NCBI RefSeq assembly: GCF_000281955.1
Contig: NZ_AKKF01000122.1
Span: 1 to 64,000, forward strand
Length of the DNA stretch: 64,000 nt
Origin: Caulobacter sp. AP07
GTDB taxonomy: Bacteria; Pseudomonadota; Alphaproteobacteria; Caulobacterales; Caulobacteraceae
Direction of reading: 5' to 3'
A program made the position numbers and the translations under genes. The number at the start of each line of letters is the position of its first letter. The first letter of the stretch is position 1. Below, piece by piece: positions 18,223 through 28,611 of this stretch. The notes below the pieces were generated by a model that saw only the letters and a list, made by a program, of their open reading frames with translations, did not search any database and was not told the origin of the DNA.

Positions 18223-18226
<4 letters not shown>
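17945..18226 (-). CDS. S4-domain RNA-binding protein (Hsp15/HslR-like)
   Basis: A 93-residue S4-fold RNA-binding protein: RADVWLWRARFFKTRSLAGRFVDEGRIRL is the S4 motif, followed by the KTGDVLVFAIGGRLINVRI strand pair. Hsp15-type proteins bind stalled 50S subunits; this specific role is inferred from family. The start is a GTG at 18226 that overlaps the helicase stop by four bases (GTGA), so translation is probably coupled. The gene ends one base past the family C repeat. Confidence 0.9.
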
Positions 18227-20781
<2,555 letters not shown>

Positions 20782-20846
20782 GATCTAAAGGTGGGATGGG
20801 AATCGGGGCGAGGCAAGCGGCGGCGTGGACGGCGAATGTCAATAGA

Positions 20847-20856
20847 TGTATATACA
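20847..20856. promoter_or_regulatory. TGTATATACA palindrome, candidate VapBC operator
   Basis: A perfect 10-bp palindrome 20 bases upstream of the antitoxin start, in an AT-rich patch that also looks like the promoter region. VapB/VapC complexes usually repress their own promoter through such palindromes; binding here is inferred. Confidence 0.5.
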
Positions 20857-20876
20857 CGTGATGACGGAGGATCGAG

Positions 20877-21116
20877 ATGACGATCGTGACCAGCCGCACC
20901 TTCAAGAGCGGCAATAGCGAAGCGGTTCGCCTGCCGCGCGATGTCGCCTTCGGGGCCGATGTCGAGCTTACCCTGGTGCGCTCCGGCGATGTGCTGACCA
21001 TCTACCCCGCCCGCGTATCGGTCGGCGATCTGGTCAGTCGTCTGGCGGCCTTGCCCCGGCCCGCCGCCATCGAGGCGCGCGACGAGGAGCCGCCGCCAGA
21101 ACGGCCCGGTCTCTAG
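20877..21116 (+). CDS. VapB-type antitoxin (AbrB/SpoVT fold)
   Basis: A 79-residue antitoxin. The N-terminal half is the swapped-hairpin AbrB DNA-binding fold (SRTFKSGNSEAVRLPRDVAF), and the C-terminal half (residues 48-79) is a charged toxin-neutralising tail. The start ATG has GGAGG upstream. The toxin gene starts 12 bases after the stop. The antitoxin would bind and neutralise the PIN toxin and, with it, repress the promoter. Confidence 0.92.
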   Translation: MTIVTSRTFKSGNSEAVRLPRDVAFGADVELTLVRSGDVLTIYPARVSVGDLVSRLAALPRPAAIEARDEEPPPERPGL

Positions 21117-21128
21117 GCGGTCCAGCCG

Positions 21129-21515
21129 GTGACCTACATTCTCGACACCAACGTCGCGATCCACCTGCGCGACGGCGACCCGCTGGTCACCGCGAAGATC
21201 GCGGAACTCGACGGCGCCATCCTGCTGTCGATCGTCACGCGCGTCGAACTCGAAGGCGGGGTCTATCGCGAGCCGTCGGAGGCCGGGCTTCGGCGGGCCC
21301 GCCTCGACGTCATGCTGGACGCCCTGCCCGTCCTGGCCTTCGACGCCGAGGCCGCGGACGCCTACCGCACGATCCTTGAGACGGCGGGCTATTCGCGACG
21401 CAAGATCCTCGACCGGATGATCGCCGCCCAGGCGCTGGTTCACCGCGCGACGTTGATCACCCGCAACGCCGCCGACTTCCGGGATGTGCCGGGCCTGTCG
21501 CTGCTGGAATGGTGA
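21129..21515 (+). CDS. VapC-type toxin (PIN-domain endoribonuclease)
   Basis: A 128-residue PIN-domain protein starting at GTG. The four acidic residues of the metal site are visible: the first Asp in TYILDTNVAIHL, Glu in TRVELEGGV, Asp in RKILDRMIAAQAL, and the last in ITRNAADFRDVPGL. VapC toxins cleave tRNA or rRNA; the target cannot be read here. All catalytic residues are intact, so the toxin is probably active and needs the upstream antitoxin. Confidence 0.93.
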   Translation: MTYILDTNVAIHLRDGDPLVTAKIAELDGAILLSIVTRVELEGGVYREPSEAGLRRARLDVMLDALPVLAFDAEAADAYRTILETAGYSRRKILDRMIAAQALVHRATLITRNAADFRDVPGLSLLEW

Positions 21516-21590
21516 GCGGGCGCGGGGAGGACTTCAGAGCGGTGGCGCCGTAGCGAGCTCGGGCGTACCGTGGCCCTCGCGGAGGACGCG

Positions 21591-22190
21591 ATGGGCGACA
21601 GGCCATCCACGGCCGTCCTGGGATTTCGGCCCCACACCTATTGGACCGCGGTCGTCGCGCTCGCGGGACCGTTTGACGCGCCGCGCGTCGTCGCGCGTCG
21701 GCGGGTCGTCTTCGCCGCCGGCCGGGAACGCTTCGTCTATCACCAGGCCGCGACGCTGGAGCCGGCCCGGGCCCACGCCCTGATCGCCGAGGTTCACGCG
21801 GCGACGCAAGCCAACGCGGCGCGTGAAATCGGCGACCTCGTCGCCGACCTGCGGCGCGACGGCGTCGAGGTCCGCGTCGCCGTCGCCCCGACCGGAACCG
21901 CGAAGCTTCCACAGGACCTGGAGGACATCCTGCGGGTCCATGCCCGCATCCACGCCGCCGAGGGCGAGTTCTATCGCGAGGTCGTCGCCTCGGCGTGCGC
22001 CGGGCTGGGGCTGGAGGTCCGCCGGGTGGTCGAGCGCGACCTGCCCGCCCGGCTGGGCCAGGCGCTGCGGATCGACGGCGCGACGCTGGAGGCGCGGCTG
22101 AAGGCCCTGGGCGCGGCGCTCGGCCCGCCGTGGAACGCGGACTACCGGCTCGCCACCCAGGCCGCCTGGCTACACCTCGGCGCGCCCTAG
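21591..22190 (+). CDS. Uncharacterised protein, possibly RNase H-like fold
   Basis: A 199-residue soluble protein that I cannot assign. The ATG at 21591 is chosen because GGAGG lies five bases upstream; a GTG at 21570 is in frame. The beginning (TAVLGFRPHTYWTAVVAL, then VVARRRVVFAAG) has the strand pattern of an RNase H-like fold, and the middle is rich in His and acidic residues (ILRVHARIHAAEGEFYREVV). Fold and function are guesses. It follows the toxin gene by 75 bases and ends with a four-base tail-to-tail overlap with the DUF1349 gene. Confidence 0.7.
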   Translation: MGDRPSTAVLGFRPHTYWTAVVALAGPFDAPRVVARRRVVFAAGRERFVYHQAATLEPARAHALIAEVHAATQANAAREIGDLVADLRRDGVEVRVAVAPTGTAKLPQDLEDILRVHARIHAAEGEFYREVVASACAGLGLEVRRVVERDLPARLGQALRIDGATLEARLKALGAALGPPWNADYRLATQAAWLHLGAP

Positions 22191-22825
22191 CCGGCCTTCA
22201 AACCCAGGTCGGTGAACCGCGCCTCGAACCCCTTGCCGGTCGGGGCGGCGCACATCAGTCCGACCTCGACGCCGGCGCCCATCGGCAGGTGGCCGATCCG
22301 GCTGTCGACGAACTTGCCGTCGGCCAGGGCGTAGGCGCAGGCCAGGGTCTGGCCCTTGCGGCTGATCCGGACCCGCACCGGGCCGGCCTGTCCATCCAGG
22401 GGCTGGGACGAGCCGTCGGACCAGTCGCGGGTGAAGACGCTGGCCGCGTGCAACCGGCCGCCCAGCCATTCGACGCCAGTCTTCATCCAGTTGGCGGCGT
22501 CGACCCGCACCATCAGCCCCGTCTGGTCGGCGTCGGCGGCGTAGTCGCCCGCCAGGGTCACCGACGCCTCGAAATCGCCCCCCACCAGGCAGTGGAAGAA
22601 GTGGCCGCTGTCGATTCGCCCGGCCCCGGCCGTCAGTCGCCAGAAGTCCGAGCCGGGCTCGGCGGCGCAGACCAGGCCGTCGGCGGTCCGCCGCCAGGTC
22701 TTCGGCGCGTTGAGCCAGCGCCACCCCTGAGCCTGGGCCTCGGCCTGGGCGCGGGCGGTCAGGGGCGTCGCGGCGGCGGCAAGGGCGCCGGCCAGGACGG
22801 CGCGGCGATCGGGAAGAAGGGTCAT
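22187..22825 (-). CDS. DUF1349 family exported protein (concanavalin-like fold)
   Basis: A 212-residue protein. The N-terminus has twin arginines (PDRRAVLAGALAAAATPLTARA), indicating Tat-type or Sec export with cleavage after ARA. The body matches the DUF1349 beta-sandwich: FWRLTAG, GGDFEASVTLAGDYAADADQ, GLMVRVDAANWMKTGVE, and the late GLMCAAPTGKGFEARF. Members look like carbohydrate-binding sandwiches; the ligand is unknown. It follows the amidohydrolase gene by seven bases on the same strand, so the two are likely co-transcribed. Confidence 0.87.
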   Translation of the reverse strand: MTLLPDRRAVLAGALAAAATPLTARAQAEAQAQGWRWLNAPKTWRRTADGLVCAAEPGSDFWRLTAGAGRIDSGHFFHCLVGGDFEASVTLAGDYAADADQTGLMVRVDAANWMKTGVEWLGGRLHAASVFTRDWSDGSSQPLDGQAGPVRVRISRKGQTLACAYALADGKFVDSRIGHLPMGAGVEVGLMCAAPTGKGFEARFTDLGLKAG

Positions 22826-22832
22826 GGCGGCC

Positions 22833-24470
22833 TCAGCGCTTCTCGAACACGATCTTGCCGTCCACCACCGTCAGCACGGCGTCGGCCTTGAGAATCTCGG
22901 CCGGGGCCACCGTCATCAGGTCCTTGCTGAACACCGTCACGTCGGCCTTCTTGCCCGCCTCCAGCGTGCCGCGATGCTGCTCGGCGAAGGCGGCGTAGGC
23001 CGGCGCCCAGGTCAGCATGCGCAGGGCCTGTTCGCGGCTGACGGCTTCTTCCAGATGCCAGTCGGCGTTGGCGAAGCCGTCCAGGCCGTGGCGGTAGACG
23101 GCGGCGTAGAACTCGATGCGCGGGTCGCCGACCTCGACCGGGGCGTCCGAGCCGGCGGCCACCACCGCGCCGCTGTCCAGCATGTCCTTCCAGCGATAGC
23201 CCTCGTGCAGGCGGTCCTTGCCCAGGCGGGCAGGCGCGAAATAGAGGTCGCCGATGGCGTGGCTGGGCTGCATCGAGGCGACGACGCCCATCTGCGAGAA
23301 GCGCGGCAGGTCCTGGTCGGCGACGATCTGCGCATGCTCGATGCGCCAGCGGGCGGCCGTGTCGCCGCCCAGCGCCTCGCCGAACCAGTCCAGCACCATG
23401 CGGTTGCCGCGGTCGCCAATGGCGTGCATGGCGACCTGGGCGTTGACCTTGCGGGCCGCCTTCATCAGTTCCAGCCCCTTGTCGTGCGGGGTCAGTTGCA
23501 GGCCCAGGCCCTCGGCGTCGCTGTAGGGTTCGAGCAGGGCCGCGCCGCGCGAACCCAGGGCGCCGTCCATGTAGAGCTTGATCCCCCGCACCCGGATCAG
23601 GCCGGTGGGGTCGGCGCTCGGCCCCTTGGCCAGCACTTCGGCGGCGCCGCTGGGGTCCATGTAGTTGTCGACCCGCAGGCTGAACTTCCGCTCCGCCGCC
23701 AGCGACAGCAGGATCGCCAGGTCCGGCGCCTCGACGCTCATATTGCCCAGGCCGGTCCAACCGCGCGAGGCGTAGAGGGCGCCGGCCTTCTCCAGGGCCT
23801 GGCGCTTGATCATCTCGGACGGCGGCGGGATGACCCCGGCCACCAGGCTCTGGGCGTGATCGACCAGCATGCCGGTGGGCTGGCCGTCGTCGCCCTTGAG
23901 GATCTGGCCGCCGGCCGGGGCGGCGGTGTCCCGGGTGACGCCGGCCTTGGCCAGGGCGGCGCTGCTGGCGACCACGGCGTGGCCGTCGGCGCGCTCCAGC
24001 ACCACGACACGGCCGGGCGCGGCGCGGTCGAGGTCGGCGCGGCCGGGGAAGCGCTTCTCCGGCCAGTGGGTCTCGATCCAGCCGCGACCGTAGATCGGAC
24101 CGTCGGGATGGACGGCGGCATAGGCCTTCACGGCCGCGACCAGGTCTTCCACCGAGGCGGTCCTGTCGAGATTGAGGGTCAGTTCGCGCAGGCCGATCCC
24201 CGTCAGGTGGGCATGGGCGTCGACGAAGCCGGGAAAGGCGGCGGCGCCCTTCAGGTCGATGTCGCGAGCGCCCTTGGCGGCCTTGGCCCGGGCCGCCGCC
24301 AGGTCGCCGACGAACAGGACGCGGTCGTCGCGGATCAGCACCGCCTGGGCGGCGGGGGCGGCGGCGACGCCGGTGTGGATCGGACCGCCGTGGATCAGCA
24401 GGTCGCCGGCGGTCGCATGCGCCAGGCTGGTGGCGGCAAGCAGGGCGGCGAGGGCGAGGGTGCGGCGCAA
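22833..24470 (-). CDS. Exported amidohydrolase, YtcJ-like
   Basis: A 545-residue metal-dependent hydrolase of the YtcJ/N-substituted formamide deformylase group. A signal peptide is present (MRRTLALAALLAATSLAHA). The metal ligands are in GFVDAHAHLTGIG (HxH, near 80), VAMHAIGDRGNRM, RIEHAQIV and the late AAGSDAPVEV. The C-terminal ADVTVFSKDLMTVAP is the usual closing beta-sandwich. The substrate is unknown; an amide or imide is expected. It is divergent from ogt with 77 bases between the starts. Confidence 0.92.
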   Translation of the reverse strand: MRRTLALAALLAATSLAHATAGDLLIHGGPIHTGVAAAPAAQAVLIRDDRVLFVGDLAAARAKAAKGARDIDLKGAAAFPGFVDAHAHLTGIGLRELTLNLDRTASVEDLVAAVKAYAAVHPDGPIYGRGWIETHWPEKRFPGRADLDRAAPGRVVVLERADGHAVVASSAALAKAGVTRDTAAPAGGQILKGDDGQPTGMLVDHAQSLVAGVIPPPSEMIKRQALEKAGALYASRGWTGLGNMSVEAPDLAILLSLAAERKFSLRVDNYMDPSGAAEVLAKGPSADPTGLIRVRGIKLYMDGALGSRGAALLEPYSDAEGLGLQLTPHDKGLELMKAARKVNAQVAMHAIGDRGNRMVLDWFGEALGGDTAARWRIEHAQIVADQDLPRFSQMGVVASMQPSHAIGDLYFAPARLGKDRLHEGYRWKDMLDSGAVVAAGSDAPVEVGDPRIEFYAAVYRHGLDGFANADWHLEEAVSREQALRMLTWAPAYAAFAEQHRGTLEAGKKADVTVFSKDLMTVAPAEILKADAVLTVVDGKIVFEKR

Positions 24471-24547
24471 GGCGATCTCCCGACAGCAAGAAACGGAAAT
24501 CGTAGGGCGCCGCTCGAACTCCGCAACAGCGATGCTATGTTTAAGGA

Positions 24548-25120
24548 ATGGAACAAGGGTTCGCGCTCTTCGAAACGCCGATCGGGCTGTGCGGCCTGGC
24601 CTGGGGCCCGCAGGGGCTGGTCGGGGCCCAGCTGCCCGAGGCCGCGCCCGGCGCCGCCTGGGCCCGCCTGCGTCGCCGCTATCCGGACGCCGCCGAGGCC
24701 CCGCCGCCGCCGTCCATCCAGCGGGCCATCGAGCGGATCAACGACCTGCTGGCCGGCGGCCGCGACGACCTGACGGACATTGTCCTGGACTTCAGCATCG
24801 TCGCCCCCTTCAACCGCCGGGTCTACGAGATCGCTCGCGCCATCCCGCCGGGCGAGACCTCGACCTACGGCCAGATCGCCAAGGCCATGGGCGAGCCCGG
24901 CGCGGCCCGGGCCATCGGCAAGGCGCTGGGCGAAAACCCCTGGCCGATCATCGTGCCCTGCCATCGGGTGCTGGGGGCCGACGGCAAGCCCGGCGGCTTC
25001 TCGGCGCCCGGCGGGGTGGAGACCAAGGCGCGGATGCTGACCATCGAGCGGGCGAAGACCAGCGCGGTCCCGACGCTGTTCGACATGGATTTCTCGGTGG
25101 CGCCGGCGCGGGGACGCTGA
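24548..25120 (+). CDS. ogt: Methylated-DNA--protein-cysteine methyltransferase
   Basis: A 190-residue O6-alkylguanine repair protein that moves the alkyl group irreversibly to its own cysteine. The acceptor Cys138 is in IIVPCHRVLGADG. The recognition helix is TSTYGQIAKAMGEPGAARAIGKAL (residues 105-128), and the Asn hinge is GENPWP. An N-terminal Ogt-like domain is present but without the Ada regulatory module. No Ada box could be recognised upstream. Confidence 0.94.
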   Translation: MEQGFALFETPIGLCGLAWGPQGLVGAQLPEAAPGAAWARLRRRYPDAAEAPPPPSIQRAIERINDLLAGGRDDLTDIVLDFSIVAPFNRRVYEIARAIPPGETSTYGQIAKAMGEPGAARAIGKALGENPWPIIVPCHRVLGADGKPGGFSAPGGVETKARMLTIERAKTSAVPTLFDMDFSVAPARGR

Positions 25121-25131
25121 CCCGAGGGGGT

Positions 25132-26034
25132 CTACAGCCCCCGCCCCACCTTCAACACCAGCTCCCGCAGCCACGCCGCGCCCGGGTCGAACTGGGCCAG
25201 GACCGGGTGGAACAGGTACTGCCGGTCCTCGCCCGGATCGATCGGCGGTTCCACGGTCACCAGGTCCAGCGGCTCCGCCAGCGCCGCGATCAGCCGGCGG
25301 GGCACGAAGGCCACCAGGTCGGTGCGGGCGGTCATCCGCAGGGCCTGCAGGTAGCTGGGCACGGCCAGGGCGATGCGGCGCTCGATCCCGGCCTGGCGCA
25401 GGAACGGCTCGATGGCGTCGTCGCGCTCGCCCGCCCCGACCACCGCCACGTGGCGCGCGGCGTTGAACACCGCCAGGTCCGACAGCCGCCTGGCGTCCGG
25501 ATGGCCGCGTCGCACGGCCAGGGCGTCGCGGTCGACATAGAGCGACTGGCGGTGGAAGCCGGGATAGGCCTCGCCGGTCCAGGCGATCACCAGGTCGACC
25601 GTGCGGGCGAAGTCGGGCGTCATCACCGCCGGGCCGCGCCAGGGGATGACGTCCAGCCGCACGCCGGGCGCGGCCGCCGCGACCTGTTGCAGCACCGTCG
25701 GCATCAGCAGGTCGACGCAGAGGTCGGGCATCATCAGCCGGAAGCCGCGCGGGCTGGTCGCCGGGTCGAAGCCCTCGGCCACGAACAGGCCGCGCACCTG
25801 GTCCAGCGCCTGGGCCAGAGGCGCGCGCAGGGCCTGGGCCCTCGGCGTCAGTTCCATGCGCGGCCCGATCCGCACCAGCAACGGGTCGCCGGTCGCCTCG
25901 CGCAGCCGGCGCAGGGCGTGGCTGACCGCCGGCTGCGACAGGTTCAGCCGCAGGGCGGCGCGCCCGACGCTGGCCTCGGCCAGCAGGGCGTCCAGGGCGA
26001 CCAGCAGGTTGAGGTCCAGGCCGGCGAGGTTCAT
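25132..26034 (-). CDS. LysR-type transcriptional regulator (NodD-like branch)
   Basis: A 300-residue LysR regulator. The winged helix-turn-helix is at about 5-65 (LDLNLLVALDALLAEASVGR, LNLSQPAVSHALRRLRE, DPLLVRIGPRMELTPRA), and the rest is the two-lobed effector domain. The MNLAGLDLNLL start at 26034 fits the family; earlier in-frame ATGs exist and no clear ribosome site decides. It is divergent from a SnoaL-like gene, the classic arrangement for a LysR regulator and its target. A T-N11-A palindrome lies between them. Confidence 0.92.
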   Translation of the reverse strand: MNLAGLDLNLLVALDALLAEASVGRAALRLNLSQPAVSHALRRLREATGDPLLVRIGPRMELTPRAQALRAPLAQALDQVRGLFVAEGFDPATSPRGFRLMMPDLCVDLLMPTVLQQVAAAAPGVRLDVIPWRGPAVMTPDFARTVDLVIAWTGEAYPGFHRQSLYVDRDALAVRRGHPDARRLSDLAVFNAARHVAVVGAGERDDAIEPFLRQAGIERRIALAVPSYLQALRMTARTDLVAFVPRRLIAALAEPLDLVTVEPPIDPGEDRQYLFHPVLAQFDPGAAWLRELVLKVGRGL

Positions 26035-26067
26035 CTGGAGAATATAGATCATCATCAGCATCGATTG

Positions 26068-26084
26068 GATGAATGATCGTCATC
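26068..26084. promoter_or_regulatory. Candidate LysR box GATGA-N7-TCATC
   Basis: A perfect 5-bp inverted repeat with seven-base spacer contains the T-N11-A core of LysR boxes. It lies between the divergent regulator and SnoaL-like genes, 34 bases from one start and 40 from the other. Confidence 0.5.
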
Positions 26085-26123
26085 GGCGGAGGATGAGGCT
26101 CCACTTCAACGGAGACAGCCGCC

Positions 26124-26540
26124 ATGAGCGCGCACGACAACAAGCTTCTGATGCAACGGATCTTCGATGGCCTGGCGCGCGGCGACGCCCGCCCGTTCCT
26201 CGACGCCCTGGACGAGACCACCGTCTGGACCCTGGGTGGCACGAACGCCTGGTCGGGCGCCTATGTCGGCAAGACGGCCATCCGCCGCGACCTGCTGACC
26301 CCGCTCTTCGCCCAGTTCGCCGACCCGTACCTCAACGTCGCCGACACGATCATCGCCGAGGGCGACACGGTGGTGGTCGAATGCCGGGGCAAGGTCACCA
26401 CCAAGGCCGGCCAGCGCTACGACAACCACTACTGCTGGGTATGCCGGGTGGCGGGCGACAAGATCGTCTCGCTGACCGAATACATGGACACCGAACTGGT
26501 GGCCAAGGCCCTGGCGGCGCCGGAACGGGTAACGGGTTAA
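26124..26540 (+). CDS. SnoaL-like (NTF2 fold) protein
   Basis: A 138-residue NTF2-like protein: NKLLMQRIFDGLARGDARPFLDAL is the N-terminal helix pair, followed by VWTLGGTNAWSGAYVGKTAI, a beta-sheet with VVVECRGKVTTKAGQRYDNHYCWV, and IVSLTEYMDTELVAKAL at the end. The cone-shaped pocket of this fold can bind or isomerise small molecules; the ligand is unknown. Divergent from the LysR gene, its probable activator. Confidence 0.88.
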   Translation: MSAHDNKLLMQRIFDGLARGDARPFLDALDETTVWTLGGTNAWSGAYVGKTAIRRDLLTPLFAQFADPYLNVADTIIAEGDTVVVECRGKVTTKAGQRYDNHYCWVCRVAGDKIVSLTEYMDTELVAKALAAPERVTG

Positions 26541-26679
26541 CGCAGCTTCACCGTTCGCCGAACACGAGCGAAACGAATCATGACCGAATCAGCGACTTCG
26601 CCGGATTCGGGATTTGTTCCCTACTATCCATGGTAGCTTAATTCGCATTAACCACAAACGGGGTTGTCGGGGCGGCGGT
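26541..26679. other. Intergenic stretch between convergent genes
   Basis: AT-richer than its surroundings, with TTAA-N6-TTAA at 26638-26651. Both flanking genes end here, so a promoter role is unlikely. No gene or clear terminator was seen. Confidence 0.5.
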
Positions 26680-27000
26680 TCAGGACCTCGCCGCCCCGGT
26701 CAGGTCGCCCACGACGGCGGAAACCTCCTGAAAGGCCTCGATGGCCCCGCGCATGGCCTGTTGCGAGGCCCGCAGGCCGCCGGACCAGTCGTCCGGATCC
26801 GCCCCCGGCCGCAGCGCGCGGACCAGGCTGGCCGCCATGGCGGCCTCCACCAGGACCGTGGTGCGCTGCAGGTGCTGGACGGCGTTCAGCAGGGCCAGGC
26901 CGGCGGCCTGGGCCGAGGCCGCCTTCAGGACGCCGTCCAGCATCGGATCGTTCCCGGCGGGGGGCTCGGGCGGCGCCTCGGGCGAGCGCTTGAAGGCCAT
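26680..27000 (-). CDS. Small protein co-transcribed with rebB
   Basis: A 106-residue protein that starts one base after the rebB stop. The N-terminus is Pro-rich (SPEAPPEPPAGND), followed by two Ala-rich amphipathic helices (LKAASAQAAGLALLNAVQHL; VEAAMAASLVRAL) and a polar C-terminal helix. I do not recognise the family. The helical, Ala-rich build and tight linkage to rebB suggest another R-body subunit or assembly protein, which is inference from context. Confidence 0.7.
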   Translation of the reverse strand: MAFKRSPEAPPEPPAGNDPMLDGVLKAASAQAAGLALLNAVQHLQRTTVLVEAAMAASLVRALRPGADPDDWSGGLRASQQAMRGAIEAFQEVSAVVGDLTGAARS

Positions 27001-27001
27001 G

Positions 27002-27385
27002 TCAGGCGGCCGGGCCCGACTCGGCAGGCTTGGCCGCCGGGGCCGCGGCGAGGTCGACCGGCGAGGCGGTGATCGGGCCGGTGGCGGCCCGCAAGGCGGC
27101 GAGCAGGGACAGCAGGTTGTCCGGGACGTCGGACTGGGCGATCTTGCCCGCCTCGGCCGCGCTCATGCCGTAGAGCTGCATGACGCCGACATTGGTCGCC
27201 GCCTGGGCCAGGATGGCCTGCTGCTGCTGGGCCGCCACCGCGTTCTCGAACAGCAGGCCGGTCGAGTGCGCCAGGCTTTGATAGATCGAGCCCATGGCCA
27301 TGGCCGGGGCCTCGCCCATCACCTTGACGTTCGACTGGGTGACGGCGTCGGTGATCTGCGGATTGACGGTGGTGTGGTCAGACAT
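27002..27385 (-). CDS. rebB: RebB family R-body protein
   Basis: A 127-residue member of the RebB ('killing trait') family of refractile-body components. The signature block is VNPQITDAVTQSNVKVMGEAP, followed by AMAMGSIYQSLAHSTGLLFENAV, AQQQQAILAQAATNVGVMQLYG and a variable Ala/Pro-rich tail. RebA, RebB and related subunits polymerise into coiled protein ribbons that extend on pH change. The start at 27385 follows GGAAG. Only one RebB-type gene and one small partner are present here, so further components, if any, lie elsewhere. Confidence 0.88.
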   Translation of the reverse strand: MSDHTTVNPQITDAVTQSNVKVMGEAPAMAMGSIYQSLAHSTGLLFENAVAAQQQQAILAQAATNVGVMQLYGMSAAEAGKIAQSDVPDNLLSLLAALRAATGPITASPVDLAAAPAAKPAESGPAA

Positions 27386-27492
27386 GAGTGCTTCCCCCCG
27401 CATCGATCGGGAACCATCCCCGCCGACGGCGCGAACAGTCTTCGCAGCGCCCGCCAGGGTTGGCAATCGACGTTCAGCGAACGCGCGAGCGC

Positions 27493-27942
27493 CTATCCCG
27501 CCGTGCAGGTGGCGCTGAGCCGCTTGGCCTCCACGGTGGCGACCATCGGGATGCCGTTGACGGTCTTGCCGTTGACGTTCAGCCGGAAGCTCTCGGGGGT
27601 GTAGGAGCCCTTGGCGGTCACCGGGGCCACTCGGCCCTTCTTGTCGGTCCAGGTGCCCTTCAGGGCGATCTTGCCGTCCTGCACCACGCGGGTGTCGTAG
27701 TCGCAGGTGTAGCGCTTGAGGCAGATGCCCCGGTTGAAGTTGTCGACGTCGACCTGCTTGATGCAGTGCTGGTCGCTGCCGATCGGGATCGGCCCGAAGC
27801 GGGTGTTGTATTCCCATTGGCCGGTCAGGATGGTTTCGGCCTGGGCCGGCTTGGCGGTCGCCACGGAACTGGCGGCTCCGGCCGCGGCGAGGCTCGCGGC
27901 GGTCAGGGCTCCGGCGGTCAGAACACGGGCGAGCAAGCGCAT
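27493..27942 (-). CDS. DUF3617-like exported protein
   Basis: A 149-residue secreted protein. The signal peptide is ARVLTAGALTAASLAAAGAA with likely cleavage near AQA-E (about 33). The mature part resembles DUF3617: LTGQWEYNTRF at the start, four Cys (HCIKQVD, ICLKRYTCDYD, SATCTAG), and KGSYTPESFRLNVNG in the middle. Function is unknown; two disulfides are likely. The start follows AGGAGA. A similar family member is encoded at 61918. Confidence 0.75.
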   Translation of the reverse strand: MRLLARVLTAGALTAASLAAAGAASSVATAKPAQAETILTGQWEYNTRFGPIPIGSDQHCIKQVDVDNFNRGICLKRYTCDYDTRVVQDGKIALKGTWTDKKGRVAPVTAKGSYTPESFRLNVNGKTVNGIPMVATVEAKRLSATCTAG

Positions 27943-28046
27943 GCGGTCGGTCTCCTTGTGAGCCGTCTCTATATAGGGGGCAGATGAACCCGGCTTGAAG
28001 GCGATGTTTGGGCGGCGCTCAAGCCCCTCGGATCTGTCGGGGCGGC

Positions 28047-28076
28047 TTGACTCGGCAAGCCGCCTTCGCCTATATC
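28047..28076 (+). promoter_or_regulatory. Sigma-70-like promoter of rpmB
   Basis: TTGACT and TATATC separated by 18 bases, 87 bases upstream of the rpmB start. The match is good for an alphaproteobacterial housekeeping promoter. Confidence 0.55.
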
Positions 28077-28162
28077 GCCCGCTCTCGCGCGGCGGTCCGT
28101 CCCTCGCGTGCCCGAATTTATGTTTGCGGAGCCGTCGGCTTCGCCCAGCCAAGGTATCCGCC

Positions 28163-28468
28163 ATGTCGCGCCGTTGCGAACTCACCGGGATCGGTCCGAT
28201 GGTCGGCCACAATGTGAGCCACTCGAACATCAAGACCAAGCGCCGCTTCCTGCCGGCCCTGTCGCCCGCCACCCTGCAGTCCGAGTCGCTGGGTCAGACC
28301 TTCAAGCTGCGGATCAGCAACGCCGCCCTGCGCACCCTGGACTTCCGTGGTGGCCTGGACGTGTTCCTGCTGGGCGCCAAGGATGAGCAGCTGTCGCCGC
28401 GCGCCCTGAAGATCAAGGCGCAGGTCAAGGCCAAGGCCAAGGCCGCCGCGACCGCCGTCGCCGCCTAG
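28163..28468 (+). CDS. rpmB: 50S ribosomal protein L28
   Basis: A 101-residue L28 protein of the large ribosomal subunit. The family start MSRRCELTG is present, then [37 protein letters not shown] and a short Lys/Ala-rich tail typical of alphaproteobacterial L28. AAGG lies upstream at suitable distance. It is monocistronic, with its own promoter and a strong terminator. Confidence 0.97.
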   Translation: MSRRCELTGIGPMVGHNVSHSNIKTKRRFLPALSPATLQSESLGQTFKLRISNAALRTLDFRGGLDVFLLGAKDEQLSPRALKIKAQVKAKAKAAATAVAA

Positions 28469-28495
28469 GACTTTCCAGCTTCGGCTGAACGGCAA

Positions 28496-28526
28496 GGCCC
28501 GCGAGGTTCGCCTCGCGGGCCTTTCT
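28496..28526 (+). terminator. Rho-independent terminator of rpmB
   Basis: A stem AGGCCCGCGAGG/CCTCGCGGGCC with a TTCG tetraloop, followed by TTTCT, 28 bases after the rpmB stop. Confidence 0.9.
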
Positions 28527-28611
28527 GCGTCTGGAGCCAAGCGCCCTTACCCACACAGCTGCTCTTGATCGGCAACTCTACTGAACGGGCAACTTATGCT
28601 ACGCCCTTCAC

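Noticed and set aside
26638-26651. TTAA-N6-TTAA resembling a CtrA site
   Set aside because: Spacing is six, not seven, and it lies between two convergent genes where no promoter is expected.
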